From JBAYNW01 sp041678605 (lineage in GTDB: Bacteria; Cyanobacteriota; Vampirovibrionia; Gastranaerophilales; Gastranaerophilaceae): a stretch of 21,840 nt of DNA. The stretch covers positions 1 to 21,840 of the forward strand of contig JBAYNW010000031.1 of assembly GCA_041678605.1 (NCBI GenBank). Reading direction: 5' to 3'. Shown here one piece after another: positions 13,649 through 18,896 of this stretch. The notes beneath the pieces were generated by a model. That model was given only the letters and a program-made list of their open reading frames with translations. It ran no database searches and had not been told where the DNA came from. Each line of letters starts with the position of its first letter. Within the stretch, counting starts at the first letter, position 1. A program made the translations under genes and the position numbers.

Positions 13649-14044
13649 ATGAACACAGATCCAATAGCAGATATGCTAACAAGAATTAGAAACGCAAATT
13701 TGGTAAATCATGAAACAGTTGAGATGCCGAGTTCGAAGTTGAAAGTTGAATTGGCTAAATTGCTGAAAGACGAAGGATATATCGTTGATTATTCGGTAAA
13801 ACAAGTCGAAAAATTCAGCTTTTTGACAGTTGTGTTAAAGTACGACGAAAAACACAAACCGGTTATTACCAATTTGAAAAGAATTTCCAAACCGGGTTTG
13901 AGAAGTTACTGCAAATCTAAGGACCTGCCTCAGGTATTTGGCGGACTGGGAGTTGCGATTATCTCAACAAGCAAGGGTTTATTTACTGACAGAAAAGCCC
14001 GCAAAGAAAATCTCGGCGGAGAAATTCTCTGCTACGTCTGGTAG
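13649..14044 (+). CDS. rpsH: 30S ribosomal protein S8
   Basis: S8 is a primary 16S rRNA-binding protein and the autoregulator of the spc operon in E. coli. The 131-aa product has 'DPIADMLTRIRNANLVNHETVEMPSSKLKVELAKLLKDEGYI' and the C-terminal 'RISKPGLRSYCKSKDLPQVFGGLGVAIISTSKGLFTDRKARKENLGGEILCYVW'. Complete. AAAGGATGACACACA precedes the ATG. The spacer that follows (173 nt) is the longest within the cluster. Confidence 0.98.
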   Translation: MNTDPIADMLTRIRNANLVNHETVEMPSSKLKVELAKLLKDEGYIVDYSVKQVEKFSFLTVVLKYDEKHKPVITNLKRISKPGLRSYCKSKDLPQVFGGLGVAIISTSKGLFTDRKARKENLGGEILCYVW

Positions 14045-14078
14045 TTACTTTTTCTTTTAGTAAAAAAGTAAAAGTAAC
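14044..14078 (+). repeat. GTTACTTTT hairpin after rpsH
   Basis: GTTACTTTT (14044-14052, overlapping the last base of the rpsH stop) and AAAAGTAAC (14070-14078) form a perfect 9-bp stem, with inner CTTTT/AAAAG pairing. It is A/T-rich and not followed by a T-run on the plus strand. It differs from the heptamer elements. A weak terminator or processing site, or a dispersed repeat, are all possible. Confidence 0.5.
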
Positions 14079-14136
14079 CAAAAAGAAAAACCAAACATGG
14101 CTTTTCGCTAAAGGAAAACAGACACACGTAATGTAG

Positions 14137-14154
14137 GATGGGCTTCAGCCCATC
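14137..14154 (+). repeat. GATGGGCT hairpin, rpsH-rplF spacer
   Basis: GATGGGCT and AGCCCATC form a perfect 8-bp stem around TC. Like 11195-11213 it is preceded by GTAG. The two differ by a compensatory T-to-A and A-to-T pair change at the second stem position and by one loop base. Confidence 0.65.
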
Positions 14155-14217
14155 AAAATATAAATTATAGTCAGGTTCAATTGACAGAAAAGCTTGACTC
14201 AGAAAAGGAGAACAATC

Positions 14218-14757
14218 ATGTCACGTATAGGCAAATTACCAATAGAAATTCCTCAAGGAGTAGAAGTTGCGATTGATGGACAAACCATAACGGCAAAAGG
14301 GCCATTAGGAACTGAAAGCGTCACGGTCAGGGAAGAAATCGTTATAACTAAAGAAGAAAATAAGGTTATTCTGGTCAGAAAAGACGAAGAAAGAAAAACT
14401 CGTGCCTTGCACGGGCTTTCAAGAACATTAGTTGCGAATGCTATTAATGGGGTTAAAACAGGATTTGAGAAGAAATTGGAACTTCAAGGTGTGGGTTATC
14501 GTGCAGCAATGCAGGGAACAAAACTGAATTTGCAGCTGGGATATTCTCATCCGATAAATTTTGAACCGCCAAAAGGTATTACTATTTCCGTGGACCAAAA
14601 CACGAATATTACAATTAAGGGTTCAAGCAAACAGACGGTAGGCGACGTCGCAGCGGCAATTCGTGCGAAAAGACCTCCTGAAGTGTACAAAGGAAAGGGT
14701 GTTCGTTATGAAGGCGAATACGTAAGAAAGAAAGCCGGTAAGGCAGGAAAGAAATAG
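14218..14757 (+). CDS. rplF: 50S ribosomal protein L6
   Basis: L6 sits near the sarcin-ricin loop and factor-binding site. The start chosen (14218, 179 aa) gives 'MSRIGKLPIEIPQGVEV', the family N terminus, and has AAAGGAG 8 nt before it. An upstream in-frame ATG at 14194 has no such support. Two related domains are visible, with 'GLSRTLVANAINGVKTGFEKKLELQGVGYRA' and the C-terminal 'RAKRPPEVYKGKGVRYEGEYVRKKAGK'. Normal length. Confidence 0.97.
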   Translation: MSRIGKLPIEIPQGVEVAIDGQTITAKGPLGTESVTVREEIVITKEENKVILVRKDEERKTRALHGLSRTLVANAINGVKTGFEKKLELQGVGYRAAMQGTKLNLQLGYSHPINFEPPKGITISVDQNTNITIKGSSKQTVGDVAAAIRAKRPPEVYKGKGVRYEGEYVRKKAGKAGKK

Positions 14758-14858
14758 AGGTTTAGAGGTTTAGAAGGTTAGAGGTTTAGCTATTTAAAAA
14801 AGCCGACCCCCAAGCATTCAACCATCCAATCCTCCAAATAAGCCCGCATAAACCCTCG
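14758..14858 (+). repeat. AGGTTTAG octamer element, rplF-rplR spacer
   Basis: AGGTTTAG, AGGTTTAG, AAGGTTAG and AGGTTTAG (14758-14789) begin on the base after the rplF stop, with TAG in all three frames. A pyrimidine-rich segment with octamer character (ATTCAACC, ATCCAATC, CTCCAAAT) follows from about 14815. Pairing is partial. It is the fourth unit sequence with the same architecture. Confidence 0.75.
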
Positions 14859-14902
14859 GCGATTTGCTATCTCGAAGCGGTTTGGGTGACAAGGAGAAAA
14901 AA

Positions 14903-15271
14903 ATGATAAAAGTAGCAAACAAAAAAACAAAAGTACAAAAAAGACACCAATCAATCAGGGTTAAGCTGACAGGAACGACGGAGGCTCCCAGATTGGCGGT
15001 TTACAGAAGCACAAAACACATTTACGCTCAATTGATTGACGATGTAAAAGGCGTAACAATTGTTTCAGCTTCAAGTGTCGATAAAGATTTGAAAGAGAAA
15101 CTCGGACACGGCGGAAATATTCAATCTGCAAAATCCGTTGGTGAAGCGATAGCCAAGAAAGCTTTAAAAAAGGGAGTAAAGGACGTCGTTTTTGATAGAG
15201 GCGGGTTTTTATACCACGGAAGAGTTGCGGCATTGGCTGATGCGGCAAGAGAAGCAGGCTTGAACTTCTAA
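14903..15271 (+). CDS. rplR: 50S ribosomal protein L18
   Basis: L18 binds 5S rRNA and recruits it to the 50S subunit. The start at 14903 (122 aa) follows AAGGAG at 6 nt spacing; a longer frame from 14864 adds unconserved residues. Motifs are 'QKRHQSIRVKLTGTTEAPRLAVYRSTKHIYAQLIDD', 'SAKSVGEAIAKKALKKGVKDVVFDRGGFLYHGRVAALADAAREAGLNF'. It is complete to the usual end. It is the last ribosomal gene here; rpsE, rpmD, rplO and secY, normally next, are absent. Confidence 0.97.
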   Translation: MIKVANKKTKVQKRHQSIRVKLTGTTEAPRLAVYRSTKHIYAQLIDDVKGVTIVSASSVDKDLKEKLGHGGNIQSAKSVGEAIAKKALKKGVKDVVFDRGGFLYHGRVAALADAAREAGLNF

Positions 15272-15294
15272 AAATTTTTGTTGGGGTATTGAGC

Positions 15295-16146
15295 ATGGAA
15301 GATTTAAAAGTATTTGAAGGAAAGAAAATCCGGCACATTTATGATGAAGAGAAAGAAATTTATTATTTCTCTGTTGTAGATGTTGTTTCAATTTTGATTG
15401 AAAAAGATTATCAATTGGCAAGAAAGTACTGGAATAAATTAGCTGAAAGGCTAAAGGCAGAGGGTTCAGAGCAAACGGTGACAAATTGTCACCAGTTGAA
15501 ATTAGAAGCTGCTGACGGCAAAATGCGTTTAACTGATGTAGCCGATGCACAAACTATGTTAAGAATAGTTCAATCGGTACCGAGTAAAAAAGCAGAGCCG
15601 ATTAAACAATGGCTTGCAAAAGTCGGCTACGAAAGAATGCAAGAAATCGCTGATCCATCTCAATCGCTTGATAGAGCGAGAGAAAACTGGCAAAAACTGG
15701 GCAGAAGCGATAAATGGATTCAGCAGAGAATGACAGGGCAGGAAACTCGTAACAAATTGACGGATTATTGGAAAGGCCATGAAATTCAAGAGGGAAAAGA
15801 ATACGCAATTTTGACAAATATTATTCATCAAGAATGGTCGGATTTGTCGGTACAGGACCACAAAGAATTAAAGGGTTTGACCTCTCAAAATTTAAGAGAC
15901 CACATGAGCGAAGCTGAACTTATTTTTACGGCACTTGCTGAATTATCCACAAGACAAATTGCAGAAGTGGAAAAAGCAACAGGGATGGACGAAAATAAAA
16001 CCGCAGCCAAAATCGGCGGTCATATTGCAAAGAAGGCAAGATTAGAACTTGAAAACAAAACAGGGAAGAATGTTGTTACGGGGGAAAATTATTTACCACC
16101 GACAAAGAACGCAAAACAAATTAAAAACAAACCTTTTAGTTGTTAA
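15295..16146 (+). CDS. BRO-N / DinD-like protein
   Basis: This 283-aa protein starts with a BRO-N-like domain of the phage antirepressor type (residues about 1-110: 'IRHIYDEEKEIYYFSVVDVVSIL' and 'MRLTDVADAQTMLRIVQSVPSKKAEPIKQWLAKVG'). Its C-terminal half resembles E. coli DinD ('LKGLTSQNLRDHMSEAELIFTALAELSTRQIAE' and 'IGGHIAKKARLELENKTGKNVVT'). BRO-N domains bind DNA in prophages and viruses; DinD is SOS-induced and inhibits RecA in E. coli. Which role applies here is unknown. The ATG at 15295 is only 23 nt after rplR, with no terminator between, so readthrough from the ribosomal operon is likely. The ribosome-binding site is poor. Confidence 0.85.
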   Translation: MEDLKVFEGKKIRHIYDEEKEIYYFSVVDVVSILIEKDYQLARKYWNKLAERLKAEGSEQTVTNCHQLKLEAADGKMRLTDVADAQTMLRIVQSVPSKKAEPIKQWLAKVGYERMQEIADPSQSLDRARENWQKLGRSDKWIQQRMTGQETRNKLTDYWKGHEIQEGKEYAILTNIIHQEWSDLSVQDHKELKGLTSQNLRDHMSEAELIFTALAELSTRQIAEVEKATGMDENKTAAKIGGHIAKKARLELENKTGKNVVTGENYLPPTKNAKQIKNKPFSC

Positions 16147-16150
16147 ATTT

Positions 16151-16252
16151 TTAATCCAAAGATTCCCAATAACCCTTTGTGTTGTCATCGGGGTTTTTGT
16201 CAATCAGTGCCCAGTAAGAACATGAGCGGCCATTTTCGTATCCGCTGCCGTA
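16151..16252 (-). pseudogene. In-frame C-terminal remainder of the pilin gene beyond a premature stop
   Basis: Continuing the pilin frame past its TAA (16255-16253) gives 33 more codons before the next stop (TAA, 16153-16151): YGSGYENGRSC, then SYWALIDKNPDDN, then TKGYWESLD. This Gly/Tyr/Cys-rich stretch reads like the end of a pseudopilin. It adds a second cysteine that could pair with the one three codons before the stop. The simplest view is a nonsense mutation, or a sequencing error, splitting one 218-codon gene. Confidence 0.65.
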
Positions 16253-16807
16253 TTACGCCGTACATGCACTATTTGTTTCCTCAACCCTTAGTCTATTGTT
16301 CAAAATGTAGAATGTAAATATGTCATAACCCCACCTATTTGGCTTTTTATATCCGTTTGTATCCACGTTAATCCAGCTTGCTCCACTATTCCGGTATGAA
16401 TGAAAAATCAATCCATTATTTAATATAATACTTTTGCCATTTTTAAATGTTTGGGCGGATGTTGATAAAGGATTTTCCACGTTTCCGTTATAGTCTTTTA
16501 GATTGGATATATAATTATAATTGTCGGAGTAAACTGATACTTCTTTTAACGCATTAAGAAATTGCTTCATATCCAGGACATAGTCATTTGTTAGCCAGAC
16601 CAAATATTTGGGGTCCTCACTATCGTACCCGTTAGCTTGCATTTGTAATATAGCCTGATTTAAGGTGCTATAACTTTTTGTGAATTGAGCTTTCAATTCT
16701 TGATTTTGTGTGTTATGCAAAAGTGTAGGAATTGTATAAGCTGCGATTACACCAATAATTCCAAGTGCTATCAGAACCTCAGCCAAGTTGAACCCAAACT
16801 TTTTCAT
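16253..16807 (-). CDS. Type IV pilin-like / type II secretion pseudopilin, probably truncated
   Basis: This prepilin-family protein has a class III signal: short basic leader MKKFG, then F+1, N, L, A, E+5, then the hydrophobic helix 'VLIALGIIGVIAAYTIPTLL'. The prepilin peptidase would cut after the glycine at residue 5 and methylate F+1. The start at 16807 has AAGGAAAG upstream; a start at 16855 would add 16 residues with no role in such signals. The body (184 aa) is the extracellular globular part. The frame ends at a TAA after 'TNSACTA', but coding continues beyond it. A consensus promoter lies upstream, so the gene was, or is, expressed. Confidence 0.85.
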   Translation of the reverse strand: MKKFGFNLAEVLIALGIIGVIAAYTIPTLLHNTQNQELKAQFTKSYSTLNQAILQMQANGYDSEDPKYLVWLTNDYVLDMKQFLNALKEVSVYSDNYNYISNLKDYNGNVENPLSTSAQTFKNGKSIILNNGLIFHSYRNSGASWINVDTNGYKKPNRWGYDIFTFYILNNRLRVEETNSACTA

Positions 16808-16844
16808 ATTACTTTCCTTAATATTAATTACAGTTATTAATTTA

Positions 16845-16872
16845 ATTATAAACATATAAATATAATTGTCAA
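16845..16872 (-). promoter_or_regulatory. Consensus promoter of the pilin-like gene
   Basis: On the minus strand a perfect TTGACA (16872-16867) is followed after 16 nt by a perfect TATAAT (16850-16845). It predicts a start about 30 nt before the ATG at 16807. It is the strongest promoter match in the window. Confidence 0.7.
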
Positions 16873-16889
16873 GTTCTGCAAAATTTCTT

Positions 16890-16901
16890 TATGTATACAT
16901 A
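16890..16901. promoter_or_regulatory. Palindrome TATGTATACATA, possible operator
   Basis: This perfect 12-bp palindrome lies between the pilin promoter and the small HTH-like ORF that starts at 16950. It could be a dimeric regulator site for one or both. In A/T-rich DNA a short palindrome is not rare, so confidence is low. Confidence 0.25.
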
Positions 16902-16949
16902 TAAACTTAATAGTAGAATTATAAATGTATAAGAATATATTGAGATTTT

Positions 16950-17159
16950 ATGATAATTAATAGAGTAAAAAAAATACTTTTGGATGTAAACATAACTCTG
17001 ACGGAACTGGCTGGAGCAATGGGAAAGCGTCTGAACAAAAAATATACACTCGCAAATTTGTCTAATAAGCTGCGAAACGAAACCATCACCTTTAAAGAAA
17101 TGGAATTGATTGCAGACATTTTAGGTTATGATTTGGATTTTACAAGAAAAAATGTTTAA
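16950..17159 (+). CDS. Small HTH-like protein
   Basis: This 69-aa ORF has a pattern compatible with an XRE-like helix-turn-helix of five helices: 'VKKILLDVNITLTELAGAMGKRL', 'YTLANLSNKLRNETITFKEMELIADILGYDL'. The 'NLSNKLRNETIT' segment would be the recognition helix and following turn. Such small regulators occur in phage-like and genomic loci. It has no good Shine-Dalgarno sequence. It lies between the divergent pilin gene and the tRNA-Lys terminator. The target is unknown, possibly the adjacent palindrome. Confidence 0.65.
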   Translation: MIINRVKKILLDVNITLTELAGAMGKRLNKKYTLANLSNKLRNETITFKEMELIADILGYDLDFTRKNV

Positions 17160-17188
17160 AAACTCAAAATTATAGAAATCTGTGCAAT

Positions 17189-17217
17189 AAAAAAAGAGGA
17201 CTTTCGTCTTCTCTTTT
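17189..17217 (-). terminator. Intrinsic terminator of tRNA-Lys
   Basis: On the minus strand AAAAGAGAAGAC pairs with GTCCTCTTTT around a GAAA tetraloop, with one bulge, and continues into a T-run. It lies 5 nt past the 3' end of the tRNA gene. On the plus strand it could also stop transcripts of the small HTH-like ORF. Confidence 0.75.
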
Positions 17218-17221
17218 AAAA

Positions 17222-17297
17222 TGGTACGCTTGGCGCGATTCGAACGCACGACCTATCCCTTAAAAGGGGAGTGCTCTACCAACTGAGCTACAAGCGC
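17222..17297 (-). tRNA. tRNA-Lys (anticodon UUU)
   Basis: The 76-nt minus-strand gene starts GCGCTTG and its acceptor stem pairs with CAAGCGT (G1-U72 wobble), followed by A73 and an encoded CCA. The D arm is GCTCAGTTGGTAGAGC and the T loop TTCGAAT. The anticodon loop is CTTTTAA, giving UUU. The first anticodon-stem pair is a C-U mismatch. A terminator follows directly. The encoded CCA and normal arms argue for a functional gene. Confidence 0.93.
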
Positions 17298-17330
17298 ATA
17301 GTTATTTGTATTAAGTTTTCATTTTTTGTT

Positions 17331-17413
17331 TTGTATCTCAGCCGGTAGAGCCTTAATCTAACTGCCGTAAGTTTTTGCTTCGCAAAAAGCTTACCGGGCA
17401 ACTGAGCTACAAG
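17331..17413. repeat. tRNA-derived remnant with internal hairpin
   Basis: Plus-strand 17331-17352 reads like a tRNA 5' region and D arm (TTGTATCTCAGCCGGTAGAGCC). Minus-strand 17413-17400 repeats the 5' part of the neighbouring tRNA-Lys (CTTGTAGCTCAGTT). The two face each other across a hairpin whose arms, GTAAGTTTTTGC (17367-17378) and GCAAAAAGCTTAC (17382-17394), enclose a TTC loop. No complete cloverleaf can form, so this is a decayed and rearranged tRNA copy, not a gene. Confidence 0.65.
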
Positions 17414-17448
17414 CACATATGGTATTTAATTTGTATTAGCTACTCATT

Positions 17449-17468
17449 GTTGGGTTAAAAAACCCAAC
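17449..17468. repeat. GTTGGGTT hairpin
   Basis: GTTGGGTT and AACCCAAC form a perfect 8-bp stem with an AAAA loop. It resembles the GTTGGGCT hairpin at 11195. No long T-run follows on either strand, so it is probably a dispersed repeat rather than a terminator. Confidence 0.5.
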
Positions 17469-17565
17469 TTACTTTACTATTTTATGTAAATTTCAGCCCT
17501 TATTACAAGCCTATCAAGAACATGTTTTCTCGTCAACTATTTTTTTATTAATTAATAAAAAAGAT

Positions 17566-17602
17566 GGCGGAAAAACTTTTTTTCAAAAAAAGTTTTTCCG
17601 CC
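17566..17602 (-). terminator. Strong terminator of the XRE-family gene
   Basis: A perfect 18-bp stem (17566-17583 with 17585-17602), starting GGCGGAAAAAC, has a one-base centre. On the minus strand it is followed by ATCTTTTTTATT. It lies 21 nt past the stop of the XRE-family gene at 17624. Confidence 0.8.
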
Positions 17603-17623
17603 ACCGAAGATTTTAAAGATTTT

Positions 17624-18193
17624 TCATTTCAGATGAATAAATTTCTTTGCACAGTCAAACATTGTGTTTATCAGTGCCGAATTTGCGTTAATATTCATTC
17701 CGCTTGTTTCTAAAACCTGTCTAAGCCTGTTTTCCCAGAGCGGGTAGACTTCATCCTTTTTTAAATCGAGTACCTGTGCAATCATACTAAGTTCTTTAAA
17801 ATCGATTGGCAGCGGGATTGCACCTCTTAGCATATCGACGACTTCAAGCCGTTTTTTGCGTGGAAAAGACTTCAAAAAACTCACAATGGAAAGGCCTTTC
17901 AGTTTTATGCTGTCTTTTATAAATTCGATGGAATCATCTATCAAGATTGGTTCTTGCGGAATTTTATATTCCTCAAATTCTTCCGGTTCTACGCCCATGA
18001 CCGTTGCAATTCTTTCCAGAGTAGTTGAACGGGTTGAAAAAGGGATAGTATTATCTATCAGATTGTAGACATAAGACAGGGTAACGCCTATCATCTCCGC
18101 AAAATCCTTTTTGTGCAGATTATTACTATTCAAAAACTTTGCAACTTTCTGCGAACTTTTTGTTTGTATAATCGGTTTACTTTTTAACGCCAT
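17624..18193 (-). CDS. XRE-family transcriptional regulator
   Basis: This 189-aa protein has an N-terminal HTH ('SQKVAKFLNSNNLHKKDFAEMIGVTLSYVYNLIDNTIPFSTRSTTLERIATVMGV', residues about 14-68) of the Cro/CI type. The C-terminal half is helical, unrecognised, and has a repeated 'LSIVSFLKSF' / 'LSMIAQVLDL' pattern. I chose the ATG at 18193 because GGGAGGATAAT stands directly before it; the upstream ATG at 18265 lacks a site. A 19-bp near-perfect palindrome overlaps the likely -10 region, suggesting autoregulation. The real target is unknown. Confidence 0.85.
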   Translation of the reverse strand: MALKSKPIIQTKSSQKVAKFLNSNNLHKKDFAEMIGVTLSYVYNLIDNTIPFSTRSTTLERIATVMGVEPEEFEEYKIPQEPILIDDSIEFIKDSIKLKGLSIVSFLKSFPRKKRLEVVDMLRGAIPLPIDFKELSMIAQVLDLKKDEVYPLWENRLRQVLETSGMNINANSALINTMFDCAKKFIHLK

Positions 18194-18210
18194 ATTATCC
18201 TCCCTCTCAA

Positions 18211-18229
18211 AATAACAATAATCGTTATT
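18211..18229. promoter_or_regulatory. Palindromic operator candidate upstream of the XRE gene
   Basis: AATAACAATAATCGTTATT is a 19-bp inverted repeat with one imperfect pair. It lies 17 nt before the XRE-family ATG and overlaps a TATAAT on the minus strand (18232-18227). Binding by the encoded HTH dimer is inferred from position and symmetry. Confidence 0.5.
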
Positions 18230-18296
18230 ATATTCATAAACTTCTTTAAACTTTTTTAAATGCACAGGTTAGATAAATCTATGCGGTAATATTTAT

Positions 18297-18325
18297 TTGG
18301 GTTAAAATTATAAATATAATATAAT
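18297..18325 (+). promoter_or_regulatory. Probable pth promoter
   Basis: TTGGGT (18297-18302) is followed after 17 nt by a perfect TATAAT (18320-18325). A second TATAAT overlaps five bases upstream. The predicted start is close to the AAGGA ribosome-binding site, so the upstream -10 may be the one in use. Confidence 0.35.
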
Positions 18326-18344
18326 TGCAAGGATAACAACAGAG

Positions 18345-18896
18345 ATGAAACTAATAGTCGGACTGGGAAATTTTGAAGACAAATACCTTTTCACAAGGCA
18401 CAATGCGGGTTTTATGGCGGTTGACTTTTTTGTCAGGCTGAACAATCAGGTGTTCAAAACCGAAAAAAAACTTAAATCTGCCGTTTCCAAGTTCAAACTT
18501 AACGGTGAGGATATCGTCGTAATTAAGCCCCTGACATATATGAATTTGTCGGGCGAGGCTGTTATTGCGGCAATGAATTTTTACAAAATTGAAATGGGTG
18601 ATATTTTGGTTATTTATGATGATATTTCGATTGATTTAGGTATAGTAAGGTTTCGCCCGTCGGGTTCTGACGGCGGACATAACGGGATTAAGTCTGTTAT
18701 AAAGCATCTCGGGACAGATGTTTTTGACAGACTAAAAATCGGAATCGGCCCTCAGCCGAACATTCCATCTGAAGCATTTGTTTTGCAGAATTTTTCAAAA
18801 GATGAACTGGACAAGCTGAAAGAAATCCTAAAAACACCGATGATTGAGGATTATTTGCAAGAGGGAATGGAAAAGGTTCAGAATACTTATAACTAA
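18345..18896 (+). CDS. pth: Peptidyl-tRNA hydrolase
   Basis: Pth releases tRNA from peptidyl-tRNAs dropped by the ribosome. The 183-aa product shows 'LIVGLGN', then the catalytic histidine H19 in 'TRHNAGF', 'KPLTYMNLSGEAV', 'VIYDDISIDLGIVRFRPSGSDGGHNGIKSVIKHLGT' with the catalytic-site aspartate, and 'FDRLKIGIGPQP'. The usual NPG after LG is N-F-E, a small deviation in a substrate loop. The rest is complete. AAGGA precedes the ATG by about 11 nt. It converges with the phosphatase-like gene; the two stops overlap by 4 nt. Confidence 0.97.
   Translation: MKLIVGLGNFEDKYLFTRHNAGFMAVDFFVRLNNQVFKTEKKLKSAVSKFKLNGEDIVVIKPLTYMNLSGEAVIAAMNFYKIEMGDILVIYDDISIDLGIVRFRPSGSDGGHNGIKSVIKHLGTDVFDRLKIGIGPQPNIPSEAFVLQNFSKDELDKLKEILKTPMIEDYLQEGMEKVQNTYN

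Noticed and set aside
7001..14902. Rho-independent terminators between ribosomal genes
   Set aside because: The spacer hairpins lack a following T-run and are A/C-rich downstream; terminating after each gene would also break an otherwise single-promoter operon.
16253..16255. Stop-codon reassignment (TAA as sense)
   Set aside because: TAA ends many other intact genes here (rpsJ, rplC, rplB, rplN, rplX, rplR), so a simple nonsense mutation or sequence error fits better.
17331..17413. Second functional tRNA
   Set aside because: No T arm, anticodon arm or acceptor pairing can be built; only two 5' fragments around a hairpin are present.
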